Below, one piece after another: positions 7,670 through 16,202 of a DNA stretch of 64,000 nt (position 1 is the stretch's first letter; each line of letters begins with the position of its first letter). The position numbers and the translations under genes were made by a program. This stretch comes from DASRDZ01 sp035569495. Its GTDB lineage: Bacteria > Chloroflexota > Dormibacteria > Aeolococcales > Aeolococcaceae. The notes beneath the pieces are model-generated. The model saw only the letters and a program-made list of their open reading frames with translations, was not told the origin of the DNA and searched no databases. The stretch lies in contig DATMMX010000047.1 of NCBI GenBank assembly GCA_035569495.1, positions 62,001-126,000 on the forward strand, given 5' to 3'.

Positions 7670-8800
7670 CCCGACCCTCCGCGGTTCGTCCCGAGTGGGC
7701 CGCCCGGGCACCGCGATGGTGGCGTACTCGGCGATGTCCTCGCCGCTCCAGCCGTCCACCACCATGCTGCGCAGCTCGGCGAGCGCGGCGACGCGGCTGC
7801 CCACGTTGAGCTTGAGGAACACGTTGGAGAGGTGGCGCGCGACCGTCTGCGCCGAGATGCCGAGGACCTGCGCGATCTGGCCGTTGGAGAGGCCCTCGGC
7901 GACGGCGCGCATGATCTCGTTCTCGCGCGCGGTCAGCGGCAGGCGGGTGCGGCCGACGAAGTCGGCGACCAGCCGGACCACGGCGGCACGGTTGCCGTGC
8001 CAGGGGAGGTGGGCGCCGCCTTCGAGCAGGCGAAGCTCGGCACCCTTGATGCTCTCGGCGAGCCGGAAGGCGTTGTTGACGCTGACGAACGGGTTGTCGC
8101 GGCGGTGCAGCAGCAGGGTGGGCGTGTTAACCCGGCTGAGCAGGTGGCGCACATCGATGGCCATGGTTTCGCGCACCAGGGCGGCGGCCGCCGACGACCC
8201 CGCCGCACCGCACCACTGCGTGGCCAGCCTGTCGAGCGCGTCGCCGGTGGTGCCGGGGGCGAGCAGGTGGCCCATGGTCAGTGCCGCCACCGTCCAGTCG
8301 GCGCGGATCAGCTGCTCGACGGCGGTGAGCAGCAGCGGGTCGGCGCCATCCGGGTAGTCGGGCGTGGCGGCCAGGCACGGCGTGCCGTTGAAGAGGACGA
8401 GGTGGGCGACCCGGTCGGGATGGGCGGCGGTGTACGCGATGGCGGCCGGTGCGCCCATGCCCTCCGCGAACAGGGCGACGCGTCGTTCGCCCGCCGCGTG
8501 GACCACGCGTGCCAGTGAGTCGACCTGGCCGTCGAGGCTGAAATCGTGGGCGACGCGGTCGGCGAGCCCGTTGCCGGGACGGTCGTAGCGCACCAGGCGG
8601 ACGCGCTCGGCGAGGCGGCTGTGGAACCAGCCGGCATCGTCGCTGCCATCGTCGCCGAGGTGGCTCAGCCACCCCGGAACCATCACCAGAGTTGGCGCGC
8701 CGCTGCCCGCCGCCGACCACGCGATGCGCGTGCCGTCACGCGCCGCGGTGCCGCGGACGTGCCCTCCAAGCACTCGAACGGGTCTGCCCACACCGTTCAC
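7655..8800 (-). CDS. LuxR-family regulator with degenerate alpha/beta-hydrolase sensor domain
   Basis: A 381-residue protein with an N-terminal alpha/beta-hydrolase-like domain (about 20-285) and a C-terminal LuxR/GerE helix-turn-helix (about 292-350: LTARENEIMRAVAEGL, then SAQTVARHLSNVFLKLNV). The hydrolase part keeps the oxyanion loop (VMVPGWLSHL) and the RYDRPGNG strand. At the nucleophile elbow it reads AEGMG around residue 114 instead of GxSxG, so the catalytic Ser is replaced by Gly. The C-terminal EGGAHLPWHG keeps the His. It therefore probably binds a small hydrophobic or ester ligand and regulates transcription without hydrolysis. The target is unknown; the polysaccharide operon starting about 390 nt away on the other strand is an obvious candidate. 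Confidence 0.85.
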   Translation of the reverse strand: MNGVGRPVRVLGGHVRGTAARDGTRIAWSAAGSGAPTLVMVPGWLSHLGDDGSDDAGWFHSRLAERVRLVRYDRPGNGLADRVAHDFSLDGQVDSLARVVHAAGERRVALFAEGMGAPAAIAYTAAHPDRVAHLVLFNGTPCLAATPDYPDGADPLLLTAVEQLIRADWTVAALTMGHLLAPGTTGDALDRLATQWCGAAGSSAAAALVRETMAIDVRHLLSRVNTPTLLLHRRDNPFVSVNNAFRLAESIKGAELRLLEGGAHLPWHGNRAAVVRLVADFVGRTRLPLTARENEIMRAVAEGLSNGQIAQVLGISAQTVARHLSNVFLKLNVGSRVAALAELRSMVVDGWSGEDIAEYATIAVPGRPTRDEPRRVGLPAV

Positions 8801-9192
8801 GGCGGCCTAGCGCCCTGTTTCCGGACCGGCGCGCGAACATGACAGCGCCAGCCGTGAGTAGTTGCCCCTGCTCAATTCGGCTCCTGCTCGCCGGGCGTGT
8901 GAAAGGGAGCTCGCCGGCGAGGGAGGACGAATGTAGCAACCGCCACCGTCGAGAGTCACGCGGATTCGGGCCCGATTTACAGCGTTTTACGCGACACTGA
9001 CATTTCTTCGCGCGCGTCACGCCGTCGCCACCTCGGGTTTGCGCCAGTGCGCAAACGAGCCATGCAGCCGCCTACACATGCCCGGGGGTGCACCCGCAAT
9101 TTCTGCACACTGATTGGCATTCCCCCGGGCGGCGCGGCAGCCCACGATTGCCGCTCAGTCAGTTTGGGCAGAAGCTCGACGCAGGGGGCAGC
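8801..9192. promoter_or_regulatory. Regulatory region between the LuxR-type gene and the polysaccharide operon
   Basis: This 392-nt gap is the longest non-coding stretch in the window and separates two divergent transcription units. It is less GC-rich than the flanking genes around 8975-9005 and 9095-9120. It holds a perfect 8-bp inverted repeat at 9037-9056 and a 10-bp palindrome GGGTGCACCC at 9086-9095. I could not fit a c-di-GMP, c-di-AMP or other known riboswitch. Frames that stay open here start at rare codons, have no ribosome-binding site and resemble nothing, so I call none. A strong ribosome-binding site (AGGGGGC) ends the region in front of the ATG at 9193. Confidence 0.55.
9037..9056. 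repeat. Perfect 8-bp inverted repeat (operator or hairpin)
   Basis: GTTTGCGC and GCGCAAAC flank a 4-nt CAGT centre, about 140 nt upstream of the first polysaccharide gene. There is no T-run after it, so it is not an intrinsic terminator. A dimeric regulator site, for example for the adjacent LuxR-type protein, or an RNA hairpin in the leader are both possible. Confidence 0.45.
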
Positions 9193-10563
9193 ATGATGAG
9201 CGCAGGTGAGCGCAGTGGCGCGCACAGCCAGGGCATCGCCGTGGTCGGCGCCGGATACGTGGGGCTGACGACGGGCGTCGCCCTGGCCAGCGAGGGACAC
9301 CGCGTGGTGCTGGTGGAGACGGATCCCACCCGCCTCGCCCGCCTCGCGCGCGGGGACGCGCCGATCTACGAGATGGGCGTCGCCGAGTTGCTCAGATCGG
9401 CCCTCGACGCCGGCGTGCTCACCGTGACCGGTCGCATCGAGATGGCCCTGGAGACGTGCCGCGTCGTCGTCGTCGCGGTGGGCACGCCGTCGCTCCCCGA
9501 CGGCAGCGCCGACCTTGGCGCGCTCAACACCGTCGTGTCCCAGGTTCGCATGCATGGAACACCGGGCACGGTGATGGTGATCAAGAGCACGGTGCCGCCG
9601 GGCACCGCGGCGCGCCTGCAGCACACCCTCGACGGCAAGCCCTTCCGCATCCCCGTGGTGTCCTGCCCGGAGTTCCTCCGCGAGGGCACCGCGCTGGAGG
9701 ACCTGGCCACCGCCCCGCGCGTGGTGGTCGGCGGTGACGACGACGAGGCCGTGGCCAAGGTGGCCGGCATCTTCGCCGTGCCCGGTGCCCAGCTCGTGCT
9801 CACCGACTCGACCAGCGCAGAACTGGTCAAATATGGCAGCAACGCCTTCCTCGCCACCAAGATCTCTTTCATCAACGAGATCGCCAACGTCTGCGAGCTG
9901 CTCGGCGGCGACGTCGACCAGGTGGCCCGGGGCATGGGTCTCGATCCCCGCATCGGCCGCTCCTTCCTGAACGCCGGGCTGGGCTTCGGCGGCTCGTGCT
10001 TCCCCAAGGACGTGCGAGCCCTGGACGCATTGGTGGGCCGTTCGGGCTACAGCTTCTGGATGCTCAAGACCGCCATCGAGGTCAACGAGCGCCAGCGCAC
10101 CCGCTTCGTGCACAAGATCCGCGAGGCGATCGGCAACCCCATGGAGGGGCGTCGCGTCGCCCTGCTCGGCCTCGCCTTCAAGCCGGGCACCGACGACGTG
10201 CGCCAGGCGCCCAGCCTGGACATCGCCGAGCGCCTGCTGGAGCTGGGCGTCGAGGTGGTGGCCCACGACCCGGCGGCGATGGCCGCGGTGCATCCGCTGC
10301 TGCCCCGGGTGACCATGGCGGCGACGCCGTACCACGCCGTGCGCGACGCCGACGCGGTCGCCCTGGTCACCGAGTGGCCCGAGTACGCGGAACTGGACTG
10401 GGCCCGCGTGCGCGTGCTGATGCGCCGTCCCGCGGTGGTCGACGGGCGCAACGTCCTCGACGCCGCCATGCTCGCCGCCGAGGGCTTCAACTACCACTCG
10501 ATGGGGCGCCGCGCGGTGGTCACCCAGTGGGCGCGCCGCGCCGTCGACATGGCGGTGGCCTGA
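9193..10563 (+). CDS. UDP-glucose/GDP-mannose 6-dehydrogenase
   Basis: A 456-residue cytoplasmic NAD-dependent dehydrogenase that oxidises UDP-glucose (or GDP-mannose) to the uronic acid. The N-terminal Rossmann motif IAVVGAGYVGLTTGVALA is intact. The central region has the dimerisation helix with ELVKYGSNAFLATKISFINEIA. The catalytic cysteine lies in GFGGSCFPKDVRAL, and the C-terminal UDP-binding domain begins at GRRVALLGLAFKPGTDDVRQAPS. UDP-glucose is the more likely substrate because the next gene resembles a UDP-uronate epimerase. ATG at 9193 is preferred over an upstream GTG (9088) because of the AGGGGGC ribosome-binding site and the position of the Rossmann strand. First gene of the polysaccharide operon, 1 nt before the next. 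Confidence 0.92.
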   Translation: MMSAGERSGAHSQGIAVVGAGYVGLTTGVALASEGHRVVLVETDPTRLARLARGDAPIYEMGVAELLRSALDAGVLTVTGRIEMALETCRVVVVAVGTPSLPDGSADLGALNTVVSQVRMHGTPGTVMVIKSTVPPGTAARLQHTLDGKPFRIPVVSCPEFLREGTALEDLATAPRVVVGGDDDEAVAKVAGIFAVPGAQLVLTDSTSAELVKYGSNAFLATKISFINEIANVCELLGGDVDQVARGMGLDPRIGRSFLNAGLGFGGSCFPKDVRALDALVGRSGYSFWMLKTAIEVNERQRTRFVHKIREAIGNPMEGRRVALLGLAFKPGTDDVRQAPSLDIAERLLELGVEVVAHDPAAMAAVHPLLPRVTMAATPYHAVRDADAVALVTEWPEYAELDWARVRVLMRRPAVVDGRNVLDAAMLAAEGFNYHSMGRRAVVTQWARRAVDMAVA

Positions 10564-10564
10564 G

Positions 10565-11581
10565 GTGCACGCAGGCAACGGAAGCAACGGCGGCAACGGC
10601 AGCCACCCCGCGCGCCGCGTCCTGGTCACCGGGGCGGCGGGCTTCATCGGCGGCCACGTCACCGAGGCGCTGCTGATGCGCGGCGACGAGGTGGTCGGCC
10701 TCGACAATTTCGACACCTTCTACGACGTCGCCGTCAAGCGCGCCACCGCAGCCCGGCTCGACGACGGCCGCCGCTGCCGCATCGTCGACGGCGACATCCG
10801 CGACGCCGCGCTGCTCGACACCCTGATCGGCGGCCAGGGCGTCACCCACATCGTCCACCTGGCCGCGCGCGCAGGGGTGCGCCCGTCGCTGCGCGACCCC
10901 TTCCTGTACCAGGACGTCAACATCCGGGGCACGCTGCAGATCCTGGAGGCGGCCCGGCGGCACCAGGTCAACCACGTCGTGGCGGCGTCGTCGTCCTCGG
11001 TGTACGGCGCGCAGAGCAAGCTGCCGTTCAGCGAGTCGGACCACGCCGACCACCCGTCCTCGCCGTACGCCGCGACCAAGCGCAGCAACGAGCTCGACGC
11101 CCATGTCTACCACCACATCTACGGCATGGACGTCACCATGCTGCGCTTCTTCACCGTCTACGGGCCGCGGCAGCGACCCGAGATGGCCATCCACCGCTTC
11201 ACCTCGCTGATCGACCGCGGCTCGGCCATCGAGATGTACGGCGACGGCACGGCGCGCCGCGACTACACCTACATCGTCGACATCGTCGACGGGGTGCTGC
11301 GCGCCCTCGACCGGCCCAACGGCTACCGCGTCTACAACCTCGGCGCCACCGGCACCACGCCGCTGCTTCGCCTGGCCGAGATGCTCGCCGACCTGCTGGA
11401 GCAGCCGCTGCGGGTGCGCCACCTCCCCGACCAGCCCGGCGACGTCCCGGTGACCTGCGCCGACGTCAGCCTGGCCGAGCGGGAGCTGGGCTACACGCCG
11501 ACGACGCCGATCGAGGTCGGCCTGGAGCGCTTCGTCTCCTGGTTCCGCCGCGAGCGGTACCGCATGCTGGCCTCGGCGTAG
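10565..11581 (+). CDS. NAD-dependent epimerase/dehydratase (UDP-glucuronate 4-epimerase-like)
   Basis: A 338-residue extended short-chain dehydrogenase. It has the NAD motif VLVTGAAGFIGGHVTEALL, the catalytic Ser segment VVAASSSSVYGAQ and the YxxxK pair in SPYAATKRSNELDAHVYHHIYG. The substrate-binding motif TVYGPRQRPEMAIHRF, followed by IEMYGDGTARRDYTYIVDIVDG, is characteristic of UDP-glucuronate 4-epimerases. It would interconvert UDP-glucuronate and UDP-galacturonate, using the product of the preceding dehydrogenase. The GTG start is one nucleotide after the upstream stop codon, and the first 15 residues are a Gly/Asn-rich tail. Alternative: a UDP-glucose 4-epimerase or a dehydratase. Cytoplasmic. 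Confidence 0.88.
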   Translation: MHAGNGSNGGNGSHPARRVLVTGAAGFIGGHVTEALLMRGDEVVGLDNFDTFYDVAVKRATAARLDDGRRCRIVDGDIRDAALLDTLIGGQGVTHIVHLAARAGVRPSLRDPFLYQDVNIRGTLQILEAARRHQVNHVVAASSSSVYGAQSKLPFSESDHADHPSSPYAATKRSNELDAHVYHHIYGMDVTMLRFFTVYGPRQRPEMAIHRFTSLIDRGSAIEMYGDGTARRDYTYIVDIVDGVLRALDRPNGYRVYNLGATGTTPLLRLAEMLADLLEQPLRVRHLPDQPGDVPVTCADVSLAERELGYTPTTPIEVGLERFVSWFRRERYRMLASA

Positions 11582-11590
11582 GAGACAGAG

Positions 11591-12700
11591 ATGGCAGCAA
11601 CTCGCGACCGCACCGGTCTCGACCTCACCGTCGTCGTCCCCCTCTACAACGAGGAGGAGAACGTCGACGCCGCCGTCACCGAGATCCTCGAGGTGCTCGA
11701 CGGCATGCCGCAGAGCGCCGAGGTGCTGCTCGTCGACGACGGCAGCCGCGACGCCACCGGCCAGATGGCCGAGCGCTGGCACCGCCGCGACGAGCGCATC
11801 CGGGTGATCCGCTTCCGCCGCAACTTCGGCCAGACGGCGGCGATCATGGCGGGCTTCCGCCACGCCTCGGGCGAGATCGTGGTGCTGATCGACGGCGACC
11901 AGCAGAACGACCCGCACGACCTGCCCCGCCTGCTCAGCACCATGGACGAGGGCTACGACGTGGTCAGCGGCTGGCGCAAGGACCGCAAGGACAAGCTGCT
12001 GATGCGCAAGCTGCCCTCGCGCATCGCCAACCGGCTGATCTCGCGCATCACCGGCGTGCACCTGCACGACTACGGCTGCACCCTCAAGGCGTACCACACC
12101 GACGTGGTCCGCCACCTCAACCTCTACGGCGAGCTGCACCGCTTCATCCCCGCGCTGGCAGGACTGGTGGGCGCGCGCGTCGCCGAGATCCCCGTCAACC
12201 ACCGGCCGCGCACCCGGGGCACGTCGAAGTACGGCATCTCGCGCACCTTCCGGGTGCTGCTCGACCTGCTCACCGTCAAGTTCCTGCTCAAGTACCTGGC
12301 CAGGCCGATGCAGTTCTTCGGCCTGCTGGGCATCGCCTCGCTGCTGCTCGGCGGGGGCACGCTGTTCGCCCTGCTCGGCGCCAAGGTGGCGACCAACATG
12401 GGCGTCACCGACAAGCCGCTCTTCCTGCTCAGCATCCTGCTGGTCGTGGTCGGCGCGCAGTTCTTCTCGATGGGCCTGCTCGGCGAGCTGCTGACGCGCG
12501 TCTACCACGAGGTGGGCAAGCGCGACCCGTACGTGATCCGCAGCACCGCGGGGCTGCCCGCGCAGCCGCAGCGCGCCCTCGACACCGTCCTGGAGGGCGA
12601 CGGCGGCACCGTCGACGTGACCACGCGCGAGATCGTCCGGCCGGTGGCGCGCCCGCTGCCGATCGGCCCCGCCGTCGCCGCCAACGGGGACGGGTCGTGA
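11591..12700 (+). CDS. Family 2 glycosyltransferase, polyprenyl-phosphate type (ArnC/DPM-like)
   Basis: A 369-residue membrane-anchored glycosyltransferase. The GT-A domain starts LTVVVPLYNEEENVDAAV, has the nucleotide-binding DDGS in LLVDDGSRD and the metal-binding DxD-type segment LIDGDQQNDP. Typical ArnC/DPM features are RRNFGQTAAIMAGF, HDYGCTLKAYH and NHRPRTRGTSKYGISRTF. Two membrane helices follow (about 240-265 and 285-310). Such enzymes transfer a sugar to polyprenyl phosphate on the cytoplasmic face, making the donor for a periplasm-facing GT-C enzyme. The operon encodes such an enzyme. The last 50 residues are a low-complexity tail. The stop overlaps the next start as GTGA. Confidence 0.92.
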   Translation: MAATRDRTGLDLTVVVPLYNEEENVDAAVTEILEVLDGMPQSAEVLLVDDGSRDATGQMAERWHRRDERIRVIRFRRNFGQTAAIMAGFRHASGEIVVLIDGDQQNDPHDLPRLLSTMDEGYDVVSGWRKDRKDKLLMRKLPSRIANRLISRITGVHLHDYGCTLKAYHTDVVRHLNLYGELHRFIPALAGLVGARVAEIPVNHRPRTRGTSKYGISRTFRVLLDLLTVKFLLKYLARPMQFFGLLGIASLLLGGGTLFALLGAKVATNMGVTDKPLFLLSILLVVVGAQFFSMGLLGELLTRVYHEVGKRDPYVIRSTAGLPAQPQRALDTVLEGDGGTVDVTTREIVRPVARPLPIGPAVAANGDGS

Positions 12701-14910
12701 GCGCCGCCACCCGCCACCGCGCCTTCGTCGCCCTGCGCCTCGGCGTCTCGCTGGCACTGCTCGCCTGGCTGCTCGGCCGCGCCGGACTGCGCTCCATCGG
12801 CGACGTGCTCGCCCACGCTGATCGCGGCTGGCTGCTCACCGGCGTGGCCCTGGGCCTGGCCTCGACCACCGTGCAGGCGACGCAGTGGCACGCCCTGCTC
12901 GGCGCCGTCGGCCTGCGCCGCACCTGGCTGCGCAGCCTGCGCCTGGTTTATGTCGGATATGGCTTCAACACGGTGCTGCCCAGCGCCGTCGGCGGTGACG
13001 TGGTCCGCGCCGTGGCGGTGGCGGAGCACCCCGAGGAGCGCTCCCCGGCGGCGGCATCGGTGGTGCTGCAGCGGCTGTGCAACTTCCCGGGGATGATCGC
13101 GCTGCTGGCCGTCGGCCTGTTGGCCAGTCTCGCCGACCCCTTCGCCGGTCGGATGCGCCCGGTGGCGGGCATCGCCGCCGGCGCCGGCCTGCTGATCATC
13201 GTGGTCGCCTTCAGCCCGCTGCTGGGCAGGCTGGGACGGCTGCGCGCCATGCAGCGCTCGCGCGCGTCGCGCGCCGTGGCGTCGCTGCTGGCAAGGCTCG
13301 ACGCGGTGCGCACCCGTCCGCGCGTGCTCGGCGCCGCGGCCCTGCGGGGCACCACGTTCTGGACGCTGCAGGTGCTCTCCCAGGTGTGCTTCATGCACGC
13401 CGTCGGCATCAGCGCGGGGCTCGGCTACTCCGCGGTGGTGGTGACCGCGGTCAACCTGGCCACCCTGCTGCCCATCTCCATCAACGGCTACGGCGTGCGC
13501 GAGAGCGGCTACACCGCCTTCCTCGCCGTCCCCGGCCTGGCCAGCAACGCCCAGGCGGTGGCGGCGGGATTCCTGCTCGCCGCGCAGACCCTGCTGTGGG
13601 GCCTGATCGGCGTCGCCTGCTGGGCCGCGCCGCGACTGCGCGGCAACGCCGCCCGCACCGCCGCGGTCGTGTCGGCGGGCGTCGTGCTAGCGGGGTGCGG
13701 CCACGGCGGTCCGCAGAACGTCACCGTGGCGGTGGCGGGCGCGCACACCGTCGCCGACGCGCCCGGTGGCCTCGGCCCCGTGGTGGCCGTCGCCGACGTG
13801 CCGGTGACCATCGACCCGGTGCTCTTCAAGGGCCGGGTGCAGGTGCTCACCGTGTCGGTCATCCCCGGCAGCCACGTCACCAAGGGACAGGCGCTGTTCA
13901 GCATCGACCCGGCGGCGCTGCAGGCCAACGCCGACATCGTCGCCGCCGGCCTCTCGGCTGCCCAGGCCGCGGTCACCAAGGAGCAGACGGCGATCAACAC
14001 CGCCGACGCTCAGCGCTCCCAGGCGACCGGCATTCAGGCGCAGATCGCCGCGCTGCAGCGAGCCATCGCCGGCGACCAGGCCAACATCGCCGCCGCCCTG
14101 GCGTCGCCACCGACGCCGCTGCCCAGCGGTGGCGCCACCCCGCCGAACACCCTGCTGCTGCAGGCGCAGCGCCAGCTCAACTCCGACGAGGCGGCGCTCG
14201 GCTCGGCGCAGGGCCAGCTCAGCTCGCTGCTCGCCCAGTCCTCCGCGGTGGTCGCGGGCGGCGCCCAGACGGTGGCCAACCTGCAGGGCCAGGTGAGCAT
14301 CGACCAGCAGCTGCTGAGCATCGCCCAGGGCGGCAGCTCGTCGATCGGCGCCCCCATCGAGGGCGACGTCGTCGCGGTCAACGTACTGCCCGGCCAGGCG
14401 GCCACCCCGGGCGTGCCGCTGGTGGAGATCGTCGACCCCTCGAAGCTGCGCGCCACCGCCAAGTTCCCCATCAGCGAGCAGTCGCTGGTGGTCCCCGGCG
14501 CCAAGGCGGCGCTGACCTTCAGCGCCCTGCCCGGCGCGCAGCTCCAGGGCAGTGTGGTCAGCGTCATCCCGGTCACCAGCGACGGGCTCACCTTCCAGGC
14601 AGTGGTCGAGGCCGGCAACCCCGACCACAAGGTGCTGCCGGGCCTGACCGCGGCGGTCAGCGTCGCCGCCAGCGTACAGGCGGCGGTCGCCGTGCCCCGG
14701 CTCTGCGTGCTCGACATCGACCAGAACCCCTACGCCTACGTCGTCGACGCGGGCAACGTAGCCCACCGCCGCACCGTGCAGGTGGGCGCCGTCGACGCCG
14801 ACAACGTTCAGGTCACATCCGGCCTCAACGCGGGCGACCGGTGCGTGGTCAACGGCGCCCAGCTCCTCGAAGACGGCAGCAAGGTCACCGTCACCGCCAC
14901 GAGGGCGTAA
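12697..14910 (+). CDS. Fusion of YbhN/flippase-like membrane protein and HlyD-type lipoprotein adaptor
   Basis: One uninterrupted 737-codon frame joins two normally separate proteins. Residues 1-315 are a polytopic flippase-like protein of the YbhN/lysylphosphatidylglycerol-synthase membrane family (VGYGFNTVLPSAVGGDVVRA and ISINGYGVRESGYTAFL are typical). At about 325-334 comes a bacterial lipobox, VVLAGC (Cys334), preceded by a short hydrophobic run and Arg residues. Residues 335-737 are a periplasmic adaptor of the HlyD/RND membrane-fusion kind: barrel-sandwich half (VIPGSHVTKGQALFSID), an Ala/Gln-rich coiled coil at about 405-545, the second half (APIEGDVVAVNVLPGQ) and a beta-barrel domain. 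The adaptor presumably links inner membrane to export. GTG at 13669 could be an internal start for a separate lipoprotein. Confidence 0.85.
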   Translation: MSAATRHRAFVALRLGVSLALLAWLLGRAGLRSIGDVLAHADRGWLLTGVALGLASTTVQATQWHALLGAVGLRRTWLRSLRLVYVGYGFNTVLPSAVGGDVVRAVAVAEHPEERSPAAASVVLQRLCNFPGMIALLAVGLLASLADPFAGRMRPVAGIAAGAGLLIIVVAFSPLLGRLGRLRAMQRSRASRAVASLLARLDAVRTRPRVLGAAALRGTTFWTLQVLSQVCFMHAVGISAGLGYSAVVVTAVNLATLLPISINGYGVRESGYTAFLAVPGLASNAQAVAAGFLLAAQTLLWGLIGVACWAAPRLRGNAARTAAVVSAGVVLAGCGHGGPQNVTVAVAGAHTVADAPGGLGPVVAVADVPVTIDPVLFKGRVQVLTVSVIPGSHVTKGQALFSIDPAALQANADIVAAGLSAAQAAVTKEQTAINTADAQRSQATGIQAQIAALQRAIAGDQANIAAALASPPTPLPSGGATPPNTLLLQAQRQLNSDEAALGSAQGQLSSLLAQSSAVVAGGAQTVANLQGQVSIDQQLLSIAQGGSSSIGAPIEGDVVAVNVLPGQAATPGVPLVEIVDPSKLRATAKFPISEQSLVVPGAKAALTFSALPGAQLQGSVVSVIPVTSDGLTFQAVVEAGNPDHKVLPGLTAAVSVAASVQAAVAVPRLCVLDIDQNPYAYVVDAGNVAHRRTVQVGAVDADNVQVTSGLNAGDRCVVNGAQLLEDGSKVTVTATRA

Positions 14911-14912
14911 AG

Positions 14913-16202
14913 GTGGTGCGGCACCTCCGGGCGCTGCGACCTCTGCGCACGCTGCGGACGCTGCGGGTGACCTTCGGCGTCCTCGGCGCGGCGGCGGTGG
15001 CGGCCGCCCTGGCGCGGCCGTGGCTGGAGGTGCCGTTGCAGCCACGTCTGTCCGCAACCTCGATCCGCATCGTGGTGGGGGGACTGCCGACCAGCAGATG
15101 GGCGACCTACGGCGCCGCGCTGGCGGTGCTCGCCGCGGTGGCCCTGGCGGCGACGGTGTGGCGGCGCGGCCGTCCCTCGGCGCTGCTCGGCGCGGCGGGG
15201 CTGGCGGTGCTGCTGGTCTGCGCCCTGATGCTCGCCCAGGTGGTGCTCTGGGACGCGGGACTGCGCCACACCCTGGTCGCCCAGAACCTGCAGAAGTCCG
15301 TTGCAGTGCAGCAGTTCGGCTACAGCGTGCGGGCCACGCAGCCGTCGGCGATCTTCCTCGCCCCGCTGTCGGGCGCCGGCAAGGTGGTGGCCGGCTCGCT
15401 CGACCACGGCTTCTACCTGGCCGTCGTCGGTGGCGCGCTGATGGCGGTGGCGGGGGCTCCGCCGCTGCTGCTCGCCGGCCGCCGCCGCCCGCGCCTGCTC
15501 GGCGCCACGGCGGCCGCGTCGATGCTGCTGCTCACCGGCGCCGCTGCGCCCGGAGTTGTGGCCTGGTATGTCGAGAACTCGGCGGCCGCGGCGGCGCAGC
15601 GCGGTGACACCGCGGCGGCGATGAGCGGCCTCGACCTCGCCGCCCGCCTCGTCCCCGCCTACCGCCAGGACCCCGACGACGAGCTGGCCCGCGGCGTCGC
15701 CCTGCTCCAGGCGGGCGACCGCAACAGCTCGCCCGCGCTCTTCGTGCTCTCGCGCAACGCCGCCTCCGCGGGTGATCGGCCCACCGAGCTGAGCCTGCTC
15801 GCCGAGGCCGTGCGCCGCTCGCCGCAGGACACCGTGGTGCTGGAGGAGTGGCGGGCCCGCTCCGTCGAGCAGGCGCTGCGCATCCACGACCCCTCGCCGG
15901 TGCTCGACCTGCCCGCGGCGGTCGCCGACACGGCGCTGGTGCAGTACGTCAGCGGCCGCCTGCTCTACGACGCGGGCAGCTACGACCTCTCGCTGCCCTA
16001 CTTCCGGCGCACCCTGCAGCTCACCGGCGACCCCGACCTGGGCTCCTCGGCACACACCTACATCGCCCTGGCCGACCTCGCCCTGGGCCGCCCCGACGAG
16101 GCCAAGCGCCACCTGGTCCTGGCCATCGCCCTCGACGGCACCAGCAGCAACGGCCTGGCCCGGAGCACCGCCACCGGCCTCTACCGCGGCGTGCTGCCGT
16201 GA
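14913..16202 (+). CDS. Polytopic membrane protein with C-terminal TPR-like region
   Basis: A 429-residue protein unlike any named family I recognise. It starts with a basic stretch and has five likely membrane helices (about 17-37, 62-82, 90-113, 168-190 and 198-222). The C-terminal 200 residues are Ala/Leu-rich paired helices resembling tetratricopeptide repeats, for example LVQYVSGRLLYDAGSYDLSLPYF and HTYIALADLALGRPDEAKRHL. TPR membrane proteins often organise polysaccharide synthesis or export complexes. GTG at 14913 is chosen as the first start after the upstream stop (2-nt gap, with GAGGGCG as a weak ribosome-binding site); GTG at 14916 is equal. The end overlaps the next gene as GTGA. 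Confidence 0.7.
   Translation: MVRHLRALRPLRTLRTLRVTFGVLGAAAVAAALARPWLEVPLQPRLSATSIRIVVGGLPTSRWATYGAALAVLAAVALAATVWRRGRPSALLGAAGLAVLLVCALMLAQVVLWDAGLRHTLVAQNLQKSVAVQQFGYSVRATQPSAIFLAPLSGAGKVVAGSLDHGFYLAVVGGALMAVAGAPPLLLAGRRRPRLLGATAAASMLLLTGAAAPGVVAWYVENSAAAAAQRGDTAAAMSGLDLAARLVPAYRQDPDDELARGVALLQAGDRNSSPALFVLSRNAASAGDRPTELSLLAEAVRRSPQDTVVLEEWRARSVEQALRIHDPSPVLDLPAAVADTALVQYVSGRLLYDAGSYDLSLPYFRRTLQLTGDPDLGSSAHTYIALADLALGRPDEAKRHLVLAIALDGTSSNGLARSTATGLYRGVLP

Noticed and set aside
8692..9000. 102-codon open frame entering the 8.8-9.2 kb intergenic region on the plus strand
   Set aside because: TTG start inside the antisense LuxR-type gene, no ribosome-binding site and unnatural composition.
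8850..9190. Possible riboswitch upstream of the polysaccharide operon
   Set aside because: I compared it by eye with c-di-GMP and c-di-AMP consensus cores and found no match. A covariance-model search would be needed to reopen this.
9088..9192. N-terminal extension of the UDP-glucose dehydrogenase from a GTG
   Set aside because: The 35 extra residues precede the Rossmann strand without family precedent, and a good ribosome-binding site lies just before the ATG at 9193.
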